From positions 20,631,009 to 20,695,008 of the forward strand of contig CM059578.1 in NCBI GenBank assembly GCA_030386875.1: 64,000 nucleotides of DNA, written 5' to 3'. Within the stretch, counting starts at the first letter, position 1. Each line of letters opens with the position of its first letter. Below are positions 12,001 to 24,545 of this stretch, one piece after another. This DNA comes from Morinoia aosen (lineage: Eukaryota > Arthropoda > Malacostraca > Amphipoda > Talitridae). Under the pieces are notes generated by a model, which had not been told where the DNA came from, searched no databases, and saw nothing but the letters and a program-made list of their open reading frames with translations. Both the position numbers and the translations under genes were made by a program.

Positions 12001-12371
12001 TATAGATTAGTTTTAGCCCCCCTTTACCACAACAAGATATTCAAAGAGAGGAAGGATGAAGGCCCCATTTAGTATGGAGTCAAGGAAACGTGGAATCTAT
12101 GCAAAAAGGATATTCCCGCAAGGGATCCCGTGCGCGTAGAAACAGTGAGATAAAAAGGAAGGTTATACAGTAAGATATAAAAGTTGAAGAAGGAAGTCAG
12201 AAGCTCTGAAAAACAGGACATCAGTGAACCAAATAAGAGATGGTCCTTGACATATCAAAAAACATTTTTTTACAACAAAAAGCAGGCCTACCTGACTTAA
12301 CTCAGAACCTGACATTTTCCCCCTGGGAGCGCTAATGCCCATAGATACAATAGTCGCATCCCTCAGAGGGG
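12001..12371 (-). mobile_element. SINE-A copy, near full length
   Basis: Starts TAGATTAGTTTTAGCC, has GGACATCAGTGAACC in the core, and ends with the head CTGGGAGCGCTAATGCCC and CCTCAGAGGGG. It follows the previous copy after about 30 bp. Confidence 0.75.
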
Positions 12372-14892
12372 ATTCCTAAAATAAGAAGAAAAGAAATGAA
12401 TAAGAGGTCTATCTAACAACATATTTGAACGCGAAACAGATTCACACATCAAATATAGCTGTAGCGTATTTGGGGTTACCACTGTAATCCAATTTATGAA
12501 CTAAGAGCACCAACTGACAAGCACACATTAGCAGCAAAGCATAGCTCAGCAATGCTACCTACATGTGCTCGTGACTACCTGTCTCCGTGGTACGTTGGAG
12601 TATAACTCATTTACTGCGCACTCCCTGAGTCCCTGTAGAGGTTCGCTTTAACCCACTTGTCCGAATGAACAAAGGTTACCAAAAATACAGAACGCCACCT
12701 GTGCACTACAGACAAGTGCGTCATGGGCCGCTCAACACCCGGTGGCTTAAATTATCTTTTTAACGTCTTTCAAAATTCCCATTATATTATACATCCAGAA
12801 CTATAATTATACAGGAAGTGTTGCTCCACTCATACCTATGATTCGATTTTATCACATATACTATCGATGCTACGGCTGAGAGCTCCGATACATTCAGTTG
12901 GCCTCAAGCCCCGCACATGAGCTGAATGACGACCTCCACTGATGAAAGGAAACACTGGAACAAAATCATCCGAAACTTTTAAAAGAAAGGCATTTGAAGG
13001 TTGAAAGTGGGTAAAGACATGAAGTGAAGGAATAGAATGTTTCTTCCTTCAGGTTTGCGAGGGGTTAAGTGCCACCGAAGCGTACAATGAGCAGCCGTGT
13101 GAGGCATCTGCAGGTGCTTGACCTCTCTTCACCTGAGGAGCCCCAACAGTTGAACGGCTACGCGTGCAACACACTTCTCTCTTGCGATGAAGTATTAAAC
13201 GCACCGTGACCTCAATGCTTGGTCACCGTTTTTTCAAGTTCAGGGGGGAAAAATTTAACATTCCGCCAATAGTTGAAACAATGTACTCGCACTCTGTACT
13301 ACAAATTGAGCAACGAGACGAGCGGATCGTTAGTTCTGAGGAGCAAAAAAAGGCAGGCCAAGTCTCAGCGCGGCCATCTTAACGGCGTTCAACTTGAGCT
13401 TGCCAAAAATGAAGCGCATGTTTTGTATTCGTCAATGACTAATTTTACAATTAACCTCGATATCCATAAATGAGATATCAGCATTGGCCAGTGTCTCAGT
13501 ACTCCAACAAGGAGATAGATTAGTTGTATTCCCCTGCGGGATCTGGGAGCCAGCAAGGCCCCGATTTTATCACATAAGTAGAACATAATGACATCAGCTT
13601 GAAGTTCCAACAGTGACAGAACACTTCAGTACGACACTATGTTGAAGAAGGAAGAAAAAATTCCATATACTAGATGACACTCGAGCAGGAAATCTGTTCC
13701 ACGAAACACACGAGGTAGTTGCGCCCCATAGAGGCAAAAGTAAGCCAGGCTAAAAATAACTCGCAGTCCCCCTCTGAAGCGAGAAGGATTCCTCTAGTAC
13801 AGGAAATAGCACACGTGCTGAAACGAGTAAAGTTATGCTACGATACTTCAATTTTCTCAAGGTACAGGCACACTACTGACGAGGTCAGACACTCAACAAA
13901 ATACACATACACTGTGAGAAGTGAAAATCAAAATTGCAAAGTTTCTATGGATGTTCACTATAAAAATTCGTATTTTTAGTGACGCAGGAGATAATTCATA
14001 GACCTTCCCTCATGGGAAGGTAAATCCGTCCCACAGCACACCAGGAAAGTAAAAAAGGAAACGCAAAAAGTACTGTGGATCCATTACAAATAACTGGCAA
14101 CATCCATACTCACTACTAGCTGTCATTCGGTTTCCGCCAGCAGACAGCTTCCACAGTCCACACATGGTGGCCCTATAAAGCTAGCAATAGAGGAGACGAG
14201 TCAAACGAAGCATTTCAAGCTTGGGTGATAAGACGCCTAAAACTGGAGTCAGCTTACCGAGCTCGCGAGACTCCATTCCACAGATCACCTTGTGACGCGA
14301 AAAAACAGCGCCACTCGGCCACCACAGACACACATCGCAGGCTTCAAATAACTGGAGTCCAAGGTGCTGCTCAACGCACCCCTCTCTACACCTCCAATGA
14401 GACTGCGGCGTCAGTGTTGCCACTCACACCTCTTGAGGAAGTTGGGAAGCGCCGCTAACATCCAGATATAGTCCGAGAATCTATTGTAAAAGCAAGCGAG
14501 TTTCAAGACTTTTCAGAGCAAAACAAAACTGACACTCGGACTTGCGCGACTTTATCACGTGCCAAACATTTCCAACCAAACTTACCTGTCGTACTACAGA
14601 GGCACCTAACCCGTAAATTCTTTGGAATTGTTTGAGGTATGTCAATTTCAGGCTTTTGAAGTAGATTTTGAATAATGATATTAATTTCTTGGCTTACGTT
14701 CGCAAGGAATTACCTTGAGTTATCAGCCAACTCTTCCTCATTCTGTCAGCTGAAGTACTCCTTGCAACGGATCAGGGGTGGAATAGCTCGGTTGCAAAAT
14801 GATGAAATGAACTGGGGGTGGAATCGCTTGGGCATGAAATGAATTGGGTAAGGAGAGGGGTAAATGGCTCCGGGGGATATATAATGAATACA

Positions 14893-16478
14893 AGGGTGAA
14901 ATGGATAGAGGGGTGAAATGGATAGAGGGGTGAAATGGATAGAGGGGTGGAATGGATAGAGGGGTGAAATGGATAGAGGGGTGAAAGGGATAGAGGGGTG
15001 AAAGGGATAGAGGGGTGAAAGGGATAGAGGGGTGAAAGGGATAGAGGGGTGAAAGGGATAGAGGGGTGAAAGGGATAGAGGGGTGAAAGGGATAGAGGGG
15101 TGAAAGGGATAGAGGGGTGAAAGGGATAGAGGGGTGAAAGGGATAGAGGGGTGAAAGGGATAGAGAGGTGAAAGGGATAGAGGGGTGAAATGGATAGAGG
15201 GGTGAAATGGATAGATGTGAAATGGATAGAGGGGTGAAAGGGATAGAGGGGTGAAAGGGATAGAGAGGTGAAAGGGATAGAGAGGTGAAATGGATAGAGG
15301 GGTGAAATGGATAGAGGGGTGAAATGGATAGAGGGGTGAAATGGATAGAGGGGTGAAATGGATAGAGGGGTGAAATGGATAGAGGGGTGAAAGGGATAGA
15401 GGGGTGAAAGGGATAGAGGGGTGAAATGGATAGAGGGGTGAAATGGATAGAGGGGTGAAATGGATAGAGGGGTGAAATGGACAGAGGGGTGAAATGGATA
15501 GAGGGGTGAATGGGATAGAGGGGTGAAATGGATAGAGGGGTGAAAGGGATAGAGGGGTGAAATGGATAGAGGGGTGAAATGGATAGATGTGAAATGGATA
15601 GATGTGAAATGGATAGAGGGGTGAAATGGATAGAGATGTGAAATGGATAGAGATGTGAAATGGATAGAGATGTGAAATGGATCGAGGGGTGAAATGGATA
15701 GAGGGGTGAAATGGATAGAGGGGTGAAATGGATAGAGGGGTGAAATGGATAGAGGGGTGAAATGGATAGAGAGGTGAAATGGATAGAGGGGTGAAATGGA
15801 TAGAGGGGTGAAATGGATAGAGGGGTGAAATGGATAGAGGGGTGAAATGGATAGAGATGTGAAATGGATAGAGATGTGAAATGGATAGAGGGGTGAAATG
15901 GATAGAGGGGTGAAATGGATAGAGGGGTGAAATGGATAGAGGGGTGAAATGGATAGAGGGGTGGAATGGATTGAGGGGTGGAATGGATTGAGGGGTGGAA
16001 TGGATAGAGGGGTGAAATGGATAGAGGGGTGAAATGGATAGAGGGGTGAAATGGATAGAGGGGTGGAATGGATTGAGGGGTGGAATGGATTGAGGGGTGG
16101 AATGGATTGAGGGGTGGAATGGATAGAGGGGTGAAATGGATAGAGGGGTGAAATGGATAGAGGGGTGAAATGGATAGAGGGGTGGAATGGATTGAGGGGT
16201 GGAATGGATTGAGGGGTGGAATGGATTGAGTGGTGGAATGGATAGAGGGGTGAAATGGATAGAGGGGTGAAATGGATAGAGGGGTGAAATGGATAGAGGG
16301 GTGGAATGGATTGAGGGGTGGAATGGATTGAGGGGTGGAATGGATTGAGGGGTGGAATGGATTGAGTGGTGGAATGGATAGAGGGGTGAAATGGATAGAG
16401 GGGTGGAATGGATAGAGGGGTGGAATGGATAGAGGGGTGAAAGGGATAGAGGGGTGAAATGGATTGAGGGGTGAAATG
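14893..16478. repeat. 17-bp satellite array, about 93 units
   Basis: Tandem units of GGGTGAAATGGATAGAG and close variants (AAAGGGATAGAG, GGAATGGATTGAG). From about 15950 on, blocks of the GGATTGAG variant alternate with blocks of the basic unit, a higher-order pattern of roughly seven to eight units. The minus strand is open for about 600 codons in all three frames because 17 is not a multiple of 3 and the unit has no stop in any frame. These are not genes. Confidence 0.97.
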
Positions 16479-16779
16479 GAGCGGTACGACACGACTTGGC
16501 GAGAAATGACCAATTGAGTACAGAACGACCCAAAGCGAAACAAACACGCCGCCTCAACACAATTCCCACACCAAAGTGATCAAGTTTTGAAATTTAAGCA
16601 CAAGCTAGACTACTATTGCACTCACCGTTCAATGAACAGTTCATCATTTTTCGACTTGAACTAGAATTAAACAGCATTTAATGGGCAGACAAATGTCGAT
16701 TTCTCATGCTCAACACCATGACTACACAACCTGCCATGCGAAAGCCCGGACTCCTGGAAGTTGCTCAAAAAATCCAGTT

Positions 16780-17063
16780 CTTTGTTTCAGCAGCCAGCAG
16801 TGGCATCCCTGACTCGCCGCACCGACACCCGCACCCACACACGGAGTTAGGCCTAACACATGTGCGTGTGTGACACGGACGGCCACGCGTACACAAGCAG
16901 CTGCTGCGGCTGGGGGCACCACGCAGGCAGCCGCCGCCTCGCTGCGCCGCTTGCCACCGCACACACGCCGCCACTCCGCAACTCGTCAGGGAGACTACAG
17001 TTGCAGCTCGGCCCTACGACGTCTCACGGACCCTTATTTCAGCGAGCACACACCTGCGCTACT
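16780..17063. other. GC- and CpG-rich island inside PSMB3 intron 3
   Basis: A marked jump in GC and CpG (for example GCAGCCGCCGCCTCGCTGCG) in otherwise AT-rich DNA, next to a CpG-rich minisatellite. No convincing exon was found on either strand. It could be an internal promoter, a nested gene start, or the end of an old GC-rich element. Confidence 0.4.
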
Positions 17064-17246
17064 GACGAGTTGAGCGAGCAAAAATGCGCGCTGCCGACGA
17101 GTCGAGCGAGCAAAAATGCGCGCTGCCGACGAGTCGAGCGAGCAAAAATGCGCGCTGCCGACGAGTCGAGCGAGCAAAAATGCGCGCTACTGACGAGTCG
17201 AGCGAGCAAAAATGTGCGCTACTGACGAGTCGAGTGAGCAATAAAT
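17064..17246. repeat. 32-bp minisatellite, about 5.7 copies
   Basis: The unit runs GACGAGTCGAGCGAGC, then AAAAATGCGCGCTGCC. Later copies change GCTGCC to GCTACT, and the last decays to CAATAAATG. Confidence 0.95.
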
Positions 17247-17397
17247 GCCCCGGAGGTGGTCAGCATGATCGTAAAACTTGGCATGATGCACTCGTCTGTT
17301 CTCGCGTTGAAATTCCATTATAGCTTTCACAAGTCAACACAATATTTACAAGCACCACCCCCGCGCATACCAACTTCGTGTATCGAAAAAATTCGAT

Positions 17398-17712
17398 AAG
17401 TTAGTTTACGCCTACCTAACTGCTACAAAAAAGAGCGTATCGAAGGGAGGATGGAGGAAGGCACCATTTAGTACGGAGACAAGGGAACGCAGTATCTAGG
17501 TGTAGCAGTAAGTTGAGAAAGAAGTGTATGAAACAAGATTAAAGTTGAATAAAGTAGTCGGCGCTGAAAAACAGGACAGCAGTGAACCGAAAAAAGATGG
17601 TCCTTAACATAACGAAAAAAATTTAATATCAACAAAAAAGGGCCTACCTAACTCTCAGCTTGGGCCCTCACACATTTTGTTCCCGAGCTGAACTGTGTGA
17701 TTCACGTCGGAT
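17398..17712 (-). mobile_element. SINE-A copy with 10-bp target-site duplication
   Basis: AAAATTCGAT occurs at 17388-17397 and 17713-17722. The head end is atypical after CCCTCACACATTTTG. Confidence 0.7.
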
Positions 17713-17722
17713 AAAATTCGAT

Positions 17723-17960
17723 TACAAGTTAGTTTGAACCTCCCAGCAAATGTGTTCCAAAGAGAGGAAAGATGAGGGCGCCAATTAGTTTACATTAAAG
17801 GGAAAGGAGAATCTATGCATGTATATGGTGTGTTTCTAAACAAGATCCCCTTGAACAGTAAGTTAGAAAGGAACTTTGCTAAACAAGATGAAAGTTGAAG
17901 CAGAAAGTAATTCGTAAGGAAAAACAAAACAATGAACCGAAAATTGTGAAGTTCACAGGG
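17723..17960 (-). mobile_element. SINE-A copy, 5'-truncated and diverged
   Basis: Begins directly after the duplication of the previous copy with ACAAGTTAGTTTGAACCTCC and fades out after CAATGAACCGAAAA. Confidence 0.6.
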
Positions 17961-18327
17961 TTGTGTCTCACCACAAATAGATGCCCTATGAACAGCTTAA
18001 AAAATATGAATGACAAGGAATCAACTCAGCACTTCTCAGATATAGAGGATGGATAATTGAAATTTCTGAACCGAGGAAAGTGCATGAAAATCGAGGAGGG
18101 TGCATCACAGCCCAATGCATGGATTTGAAGGCCCCCTTCACACTGGTTGCCTAGGCCCCCTTCTGCAACCAGTAGACAGTCTCGCCTCTCACGGAAACGA
18201 GCAATATTAGAATGCGATAATGCTCAATCAGCTGAGATGAAATATCGGGTACCGAATGAAACTGATGCAAATCAGAACATACTTAGTTTTTCAATTGGTA
18301 TTGATCAGTACTCAATACATTTAGAAG

Positions 18328-18615
18328 ATTAGATTAGTCGTTAGTTTTAGCCTCCCTACCCAGCAACAATTGCGATCCAAAGAGAGGAAGGAGGAAGGCA
18401 CCATTTAGTATGGAGTTAAGGAAACGCGGAATCAACGCAGAAAGGCATAGAAACAGTTAGTTGTGAAAGAAGATTATGAAACAAGACCAAAGTTGAAGAA
18501 GACAGTAGTAGGTGCTGAAAAACAGGACAGCAGTGAACCGAAAAAAGGTGGTCCTTAACATAACAAAAACATTTTATTTCAACAAAAGGAAGGCCTACCT
18601 AACTCTCAGCTCAGG
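18328..18615 (-). mobile_element. SINE-A copy, 5'-truncated, 14-bp target-site duplication
   Basis: AATACATTTAGAAG flanks it at 18314-18327 and 18616-18629. It stops at CTCAGCTCAGG, so the head is missing, as expected of 5' truncation during target-primed reverse transcription. Confidence 0.88.
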
Positions 18616-18767
18616 AATACATTTAGAAGCTAAGCAAACAGGGTCTTACTCGATAGTAATGGCAGAAAGGAAAAACGATTCGTACATGTCACGATTACGA
18701 GTTAAGAAAAAAAGTTCTGGCAGTCTTCCTTTAGCAAATCAGGCCGACACTGAGCAATTATGGGATA

Positions 18768-19136
18768 GATTAGATTAGATTAGATTATTAGTTAGTTTAA
18801 GCCTCCCTATCCTCAACAAATGAGATCCAAAGAGAGGAAGGAAGAAGGCACCATTTAGTATGGAGTTAAGGGAACGTGGAATCTATGCAGAAAAGGCATA
18901 GAAACAGTAAGATGAGAAAGAAGTTCATGAAACAAGGTCAAAGTTGAAGAAGAAAGTAGTAGGTGCTGAAAAAACAGGACAGCAGTGAACCGAAAAAAGA
19001 TGGTCCGTAACAAAACAAAATCCTATTCTATTTTAACAAAAAAGAAAGCCTACCTAACCTTTAGCTCGGGCCCACACATTATCCCCCTGGGAGCGCCAAT
19101 TCCCATAGATACATTAATTGTATCCCCCTGAGGGGT
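18768..19136 (-). mobile_element. SINE-A copy, full length, 11-bp target-site duplication
   Basis: ATTATGGGATA flanks it at 18757-18767 and 19137-19147. The tail is (GATTA)n on the plus strand, that is (TAATC)n in the SINE sense. This is the best type copy: tail, body with GGACAGCAGTGAACCG, then head with CTGGGAGCGCCAATTCCC and GTATCCCCCTGAGGGG. Confidence 0.9.
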
Positions 19137-21162
19137 ATTATGGGATAAAAACGCAGGTACTTACTGAGACGAGATCAGAATTCCTACTGGCCCTAGAAGA
19201 GCGGGACTTTTTCAACACGCAGTAAAGAAGGACAACACTTTAGATGCTTCGTGAGCCATCTGGTAAAATGGAGTGTGGCTCTAGCAACGAGCAGGGAGGC
19301 CCATTCCAAGGTTTCCCAAGTCCTATGCGCTCAGACGCCACTCAGGCACAGGCCTCAGAGTGGAAGCTAGCAGGTTTTATGGTGTTAAAAGTACATCAAT
19401 GCCAGACGTCTCACAATTCCACATCTTCTGATGAAATTTTGAACGAAATTTCAACATGAACCTCGTGGAATTTTTTGGTGTCAATCGTCCCCTTGGTATA
19501 TGAAGGTGTTCTGAGAAAATCAGGTGATGAAAATCCAGCAACTTTGGCGCAACTTTGCTTCCGTGTTTGCATCGTAACTATCGAAATCACGTCTCTACAA
19601 AATTTAGTCGCTATCATTCAACACTTCATTGCGTGTTTACTTGAGATGAACAAGGAACGTCGCAGCCATGTATGGTCTATTGGAAATTGCGGCAGTGTGC
19701 GGTGAGGTGCAGCGTTCTCAGTCTCAACAGAGGCACCTCCCTCGTGAGGTGTCGTCTTGCAGCGTACAGGAGGCTGTCGACCGAACAGGTAATGTAAGCT
19801 CAACCTAGCATTGCCCACCCGAACTCACAAGGCCATTTCCAACAATCCTCTCGAGTGGAGAGAAAATAAGAAAATCTTCCTTGTAGTATTATTATTCGAC
19901 ATATTCTTAATCTCGCCACACTTGACATATTCCTAATTTGTGAAGTACATACTCTCCACAGTTAAAAGGCATACCCAACTTACAAATAACGGTCAATTGT
20001 TCAATAAATCTCTCTAGTACTCGAAACGAATTCAGCACATATGTTAGTTACCTCCTCAGCAACTGATCAGGTCACTTGCTTGCAATAGAATGCCTGCAAC
20101 ACTGAAACTACCTCGTAACTAACTTGTGCAGCTTCATTTTAAAGCTTTGAAGGGCTTCAAATCAAATAATTGTGGCATTACATACGTATGGAATAGCCCT
20201 GAATCATTAACTTCTTCAAGAATGCACAAAATGCTTATCTAAAATACCAACATTACCTCCATGTTGCACATTACCATCGCCTTACTCCAGGTAATTGACT
20301 TTCCTCTCACTTCACATGTTAGGCTACTCATCATTTTTCAACTGATCCTCGCAGAAACGTAAAAGCATATTATGCAAAAACTGCTTACAAATTTGTGCAG
20401 TCCTTTCTCCAACTTTGCTTACATTTCAATTTTAGTGAACAGTACCATTCCTACGATGATATTGACAGAAATACCTCGACCAATACACTGGCACAATAAA
20501 GAGATGATACTTGGCCACAACATCAATTTAACCCGTTATGAGACACGTTAATACAATTAGGGCAACTGATGCAGAAGTAGCAAATTAAGTGATTACATGT
20601 TCATGGTAATTTTACATAATGCTTCAAATATTCTTGATCAGGTGGATGGAATAACGATGTACCTTCAAGACAAAAATGACATAGATTTATAAAATATGGC
20701 CATGAAGTATATGATAAGGCTTGTGTACACCGTCCTTGATTGCCACCAAATTAAAATGGAATAGCTAGGAGCCTGGAAATCAACCAGCAACAATTAGAAG
20801 GCAACGCTTAAGCAGCCTCACTGCCGCCCAGACGCCATCAGTTTAAGGGATGCTCGAGGACTCCTACGCTGCCCCCCCAACATAGGCTACAGTGTTACTG
20901 GGTAGCATGACTAGCATCAGAGTCTGCTCTGCATGTCAGTACACTTAAATGACAGAAGAATTACAATCAGTTAAAGCGAAGAAGAAAAAGACGTCTCGCA
21001 GGGCAATATCTAGTTGCTTGCAGAGAGCACTGGCTAGCAACAACGCCCGAGCTCTCAAATGATACAACGGGAAGGCATCAGCACTTATATTCAAAACAAC
21101 ATTCTATAATGGAATAAAGTCTAAACCGAAAACGATATACTGAATAATTAATATTACTAAAT

Positions 21163-21496
21163 AAGTTGAGGATTCCCTCGCCATAACGAAGGAGATCTCA
21201 AGAAAGTAAAGAGAGAAGGACCGTTTAGTTTTGACAGAAGAAAATAAAAATTTAAGGCCAGGTTTGAGTTCCTACACAACATACCCCGAGCATAGAAACC
21301 GCAAATTAAAAAAAAAAAAGAGGAAGAAGGGGCAGATAAGAGATAGCAAGAAATGAAATGGGCAAGGCAGACAGAAGTAAAGACGCCTATCTAAAACTTA
21401 GGTAGGTATCTTCCACGAGAACGGGTTAGTATCCACAAAACGATAGACAAACCTATCTAATATAAACCTACTGCCTACCTTACGCCTCATGAGGGG
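21163..21496 (-). mobile_element. SINE-A-like copy, strongly diverged
   Basis: Order of motifs follows the family (CCCTCGCC, GAGAGAAGGACC, ACCTATCT and the end CCTCATGAGGGGG), but the core is rebuilt. Confidence 0.45.
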
Positions 21497-22027
21497 GACA
21501 ATGTATTGAAGTATTTACCAGCAACTCAACTGTTTTCTTTTGTACGGCTGCAGTCGTTAATGCAAGATCTGCGAATTTTAAAATGTTCACTTAGCTTCTT
21601 AGCTTCTTTTGGGCGAGCAAAGCAGCTCTTAGCAGCCCCACAAGACGAACACTGGCCATTATTAACAAATGCTAACTATCTAACATAACATTCCAACTAA
21701 GTTGAATACCACACGATGCTTCGTAGCTCATTGAAAATGACTTAGCACAGGCAGGAGGAACAGTAGGTATGACAGTAACACTTTAGAAGTAACTAAAGTG
21801 CGAGCAGCAAAGAAATGCATCTATGCAAGTGTGCTGTAAAACTTCATTTCATGGACTTTCACGCTGAGCCTTCACAGCTGAAGTCAAACAGCTCTGGGAT
21901 ATTACAAACAAATAAAACCACTGTGAGAAGAATTGATAACCCTGCAGGCCTGACTTTGAGGCATGGCTGTGAACAAGAAGCACACTAACCAAAGAAGCCA
22001 GCCAGCTTGCTGAACATGCAAACTCAC
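21497..22027. other. no feature seen
   Basis: Intronic DNA between a diverged SINE-A copy and PSMB3 exon 3. I see no gene or repeat here. Confidence 0.6.
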
Positions 22028-22137
22028 CTCATCTCGTACATCTTCATTCTGAACTGGAGTTTTTGAATGACAGTTTGGGTGTCCGTGACGAGGCCAGGCA
22101 GGCCGATGTACAGGTGCGGCCCCACCTCAAACACGCG
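22028..22137 (-). CDS. PSMB3: PSMB3 exon 3
   Basis: This 110-bp exon encodes residues 41-76 plus two bases of Arg77. It lies between acceptor gtttgttctcag and donor AG/gtgagt, a near-perfect donor. The translation starts RVFEVGPHLYIGLPGLVTDT and ends FRMKMYEM, matching the middle of PSMB3 (the LYIGL.GL.TD.QT block). It is too short to appear as a long reading frame and was found by searching between the flanking exons. Confidence 0.94.
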
Positions 22138-22239
22138 CTGAGAACAAACGTTTCACGTGAAAATTTAGAAAATAAGGAGGAATAAACAGCCTCTAATATT
22201 ATTACAACTGTGCGACTGAATATTAAAATTCTATTAGAT

Positions 22240-22573
22240 ATTACACTCGTAGATTTGATGTTAGTTTAAGCCTCCCTCATTGCAAGAAAAAGTGTTCCAA
22301 AGAGAGGAAGGAACCATTTAGTACGGAGTTAAAGGAACGCAAAATCTATGCAGAAATGGCATAGAAGCAGTAAGTTGAGAAAGAATATTATGAAATAAGA
22401 TAAAAGTTGAAGAAAGTAATAGGTGCTGAAAAACAGGACAGCAGTGAACCAAAAAAGGGGTCCTAAACATAAAAACATTTTATTTCAACAAAAGAAGCCC
22501 TACCTAGCTCTCAGCTTGGGTCCTCACACATTTTCCCCCTGGGAGAGCTAATTCCCATAGATAGAATAGGGGT
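22240..22573 (-). mobile_element. SINE-A copy with 15-bp target-site duplication
   Basis: AAAATTCTATT then AGAT or GGAT at 22225-22239 and 22574-22588 (one mismatch). The head is complete to CTGGGAGAGCTAATTCCC. It lies about 100 bp from PSMB3 exon 3, on the 5' side. Confidence 0.82.
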
Positions 22574-24384
22574 AAAATTCTATTGGATTACATCATCTAT
22601 ATACAACACAGGAACTTCATAGTTAGGTTACATGCACAAATTTTGCCAACATCGTGCAACGATGCTCGAGGAGCCAAATATATCAGCTTCTTAAGGATGG
22701 AACAGAAGATGAACGCATCTGACGGTACAAGTTTGGAGCACTTTTGCACAACAGAATTACATTGACCAGCCTACTGTTTCTCATATCGAATAGATCATTT
22801 TTACCAAACTTCATCGCGTTTTCCAAACCATCCAGGCTACCCTTTATGATTTGCCCCCACAATATATGTCGATCGTCACAATATAAAATTACACACGGTA
22901 CAAACATGCAGCCAGCCTTAATAAGCTTTGAAAAATTTCCTTGAAAGCTTTACCTTACTTCTTCACCACCAAAAATTACGACTAACAAAATGGGAGAGAA
23001 TGGGCTTACACAAACTAGCAAAATGACCTGTTCTCAGGTTCCGACTCCAGTTCTATGCCACAGACACCAACCATGAACAAGTACCACAGCTGTAATAGAG
23101 GAAGATCGCCCACAGTCATAGTTGCAAAATCCTCCAGCACATGCACCAGTACATTCATTTCAATATAATAAGCTATTCTTAAATTCTAGCCCCATGATTT
23201 GACAGTTTTTTTACATAATCGGTAGTGATGAGACAATTTCTTCATAACGTATCAGAAAAATTGCAACATCTGAATTTCTTTCAGGTATCAGAAATGGCAT
23301 CAGAGCTCCAAAATTTCAGTCCGATTTCAACACACAGTAGGGTCCTTTCAGTACCATACATATACAAATACTGTATGCAGCAGTATTTACTAGTGAGCAC
23401 GTAGCAACAAAAAGCCACTTTATGCAACACAATTGAGAGCTAATTTCAGGGTATACCTCTAAATAAATTCTAAAATACATTACCATTAATTTTACACCAT
23501 TTTTTTATTTTATAGTATAATTTAACATTTGTACCCGTAAATTCATCTTACAGGTAAATAATAAAAGTTGCAAGACTTTCAGAGCAAACGTGAGTCGTTT
23601 GCATTTTATACAGTTGAGATTTCAGTTTCTAAATTAGAGTTCAAGCTTGTTACCTGATCATGAATTCAAATTTACACAATCAGAGTTAATGCAGTTGAAA
23701 ATATCCACTTTGGTGGTGTTGTGTTTGCAGATTCCTTATCGGAGGTCTTGCGAGTCGGGGGGATGAGGTAAGTGATCCTTTGCCAGTCGAGGCAACCGTT
23801 ATAGTAGAGAATTTCCATAGCACGCGGTTATGTACAAAAGTACATAACAGTGGCCGAAGAAATGTTTCCATAACACGCAATGCGTAAGAGTTAACTTGTG
23901 CAAAAACACAAAAATAGAGCACTAATACATAGTTAATTAGGCAGCTAAATATTCAACTATGGAAAAACTATTACACAAACATGGATAGGAATCAGGATAT
24001 TTGAGTAGAATTAGATTAATTGTTAAAAAACCTTAGTATCATCTGGTCACTAACTATCAGTAATACTGAAGCCATTGTGTGTTCTATTCCACCATGAGCT
24101 GAAATCATTACACTGAAATCTGTTTCCATCATTACACTGAAATTTACTTCCAGAGCAAAGAACTAAAGGGGAAATGGGCAAACAATTCCTCAACATTCAA
24201 CAACAACAGATTTAGGAATAAAATTTATAGCCTTAGGAAAGCAGAGCAGAATACCACACAGGGTCATGTAAGCCTCAGTTCTCATGGAGCACAGATGTGG
24301 TGCAGTGGGTCTTGCGAGTCAAGTCACAACATGAGTCAAGTCACAACATGGTATGTAATGATTTTATCAAATTATGTTGGTTCA

Positions 24385-24545
24385 AATTTCTCTAGCCATT
24401 AAAAGGAAGGCCACATTTAGGCTGGAATACCGGGAACGAGCAACCTAATAACCTACTTAGACAATGCTAATCCCAAGACACTGTCTATGGAAACAGCAAA
24501 AAATGAAGAAAGTTAATAAAACAAGGTTTAAAGACACTGTAGAGG
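24385..24545 (-). mobile_element. SINE-A-like fragment, diverged
   Basis: AAGGAAGGCCACATTTAGGC, GGGAACG and AACAGCAAAAAATGAAG follow the family in order. The core and head are lost. Confidence 0.4.

Larger units (their letters stand above)
6120..22027 (-). other. PSMB3: PSMB3 intron 3
   Basis: Donor gtgagt, acceptor tggtgtgcag. It holds SINE-A copies, a piggyBac-like MITE remnant, the TATCGG array, the 17-bp satellite and the 32-bp minisatellite, each listed separately. I see no gene or clear repeat in 6120-6870, 7743-9237, 9577-10429, 12372-14867 (which has only fragments of the SINE-A head near 13.5 kb), 17960-18313 or 19148-21162. Confidence 0.85.

Noticed and set aside
14893-16478. CRISPR array
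   Set aside because: Units are contiguous with no unique spacers, and the DNA is eukaryotic.
14738-16569. Three overlapping minus-strand frames of about 600 codons rich in Ser, Pro, His and Phe
   Set aside because: They are translations of a 17-bp tandem array. All three frames give the same 17-residue repeat because 17 is not divisible by 3. No unique protein sequence or gene structure is present.
23686-23922. Possible nested exon (AG-flanked frame with a gtaagt-like donor near 23770)
   Set aside because: The translation has no recognisable domain and no partner exon was found.
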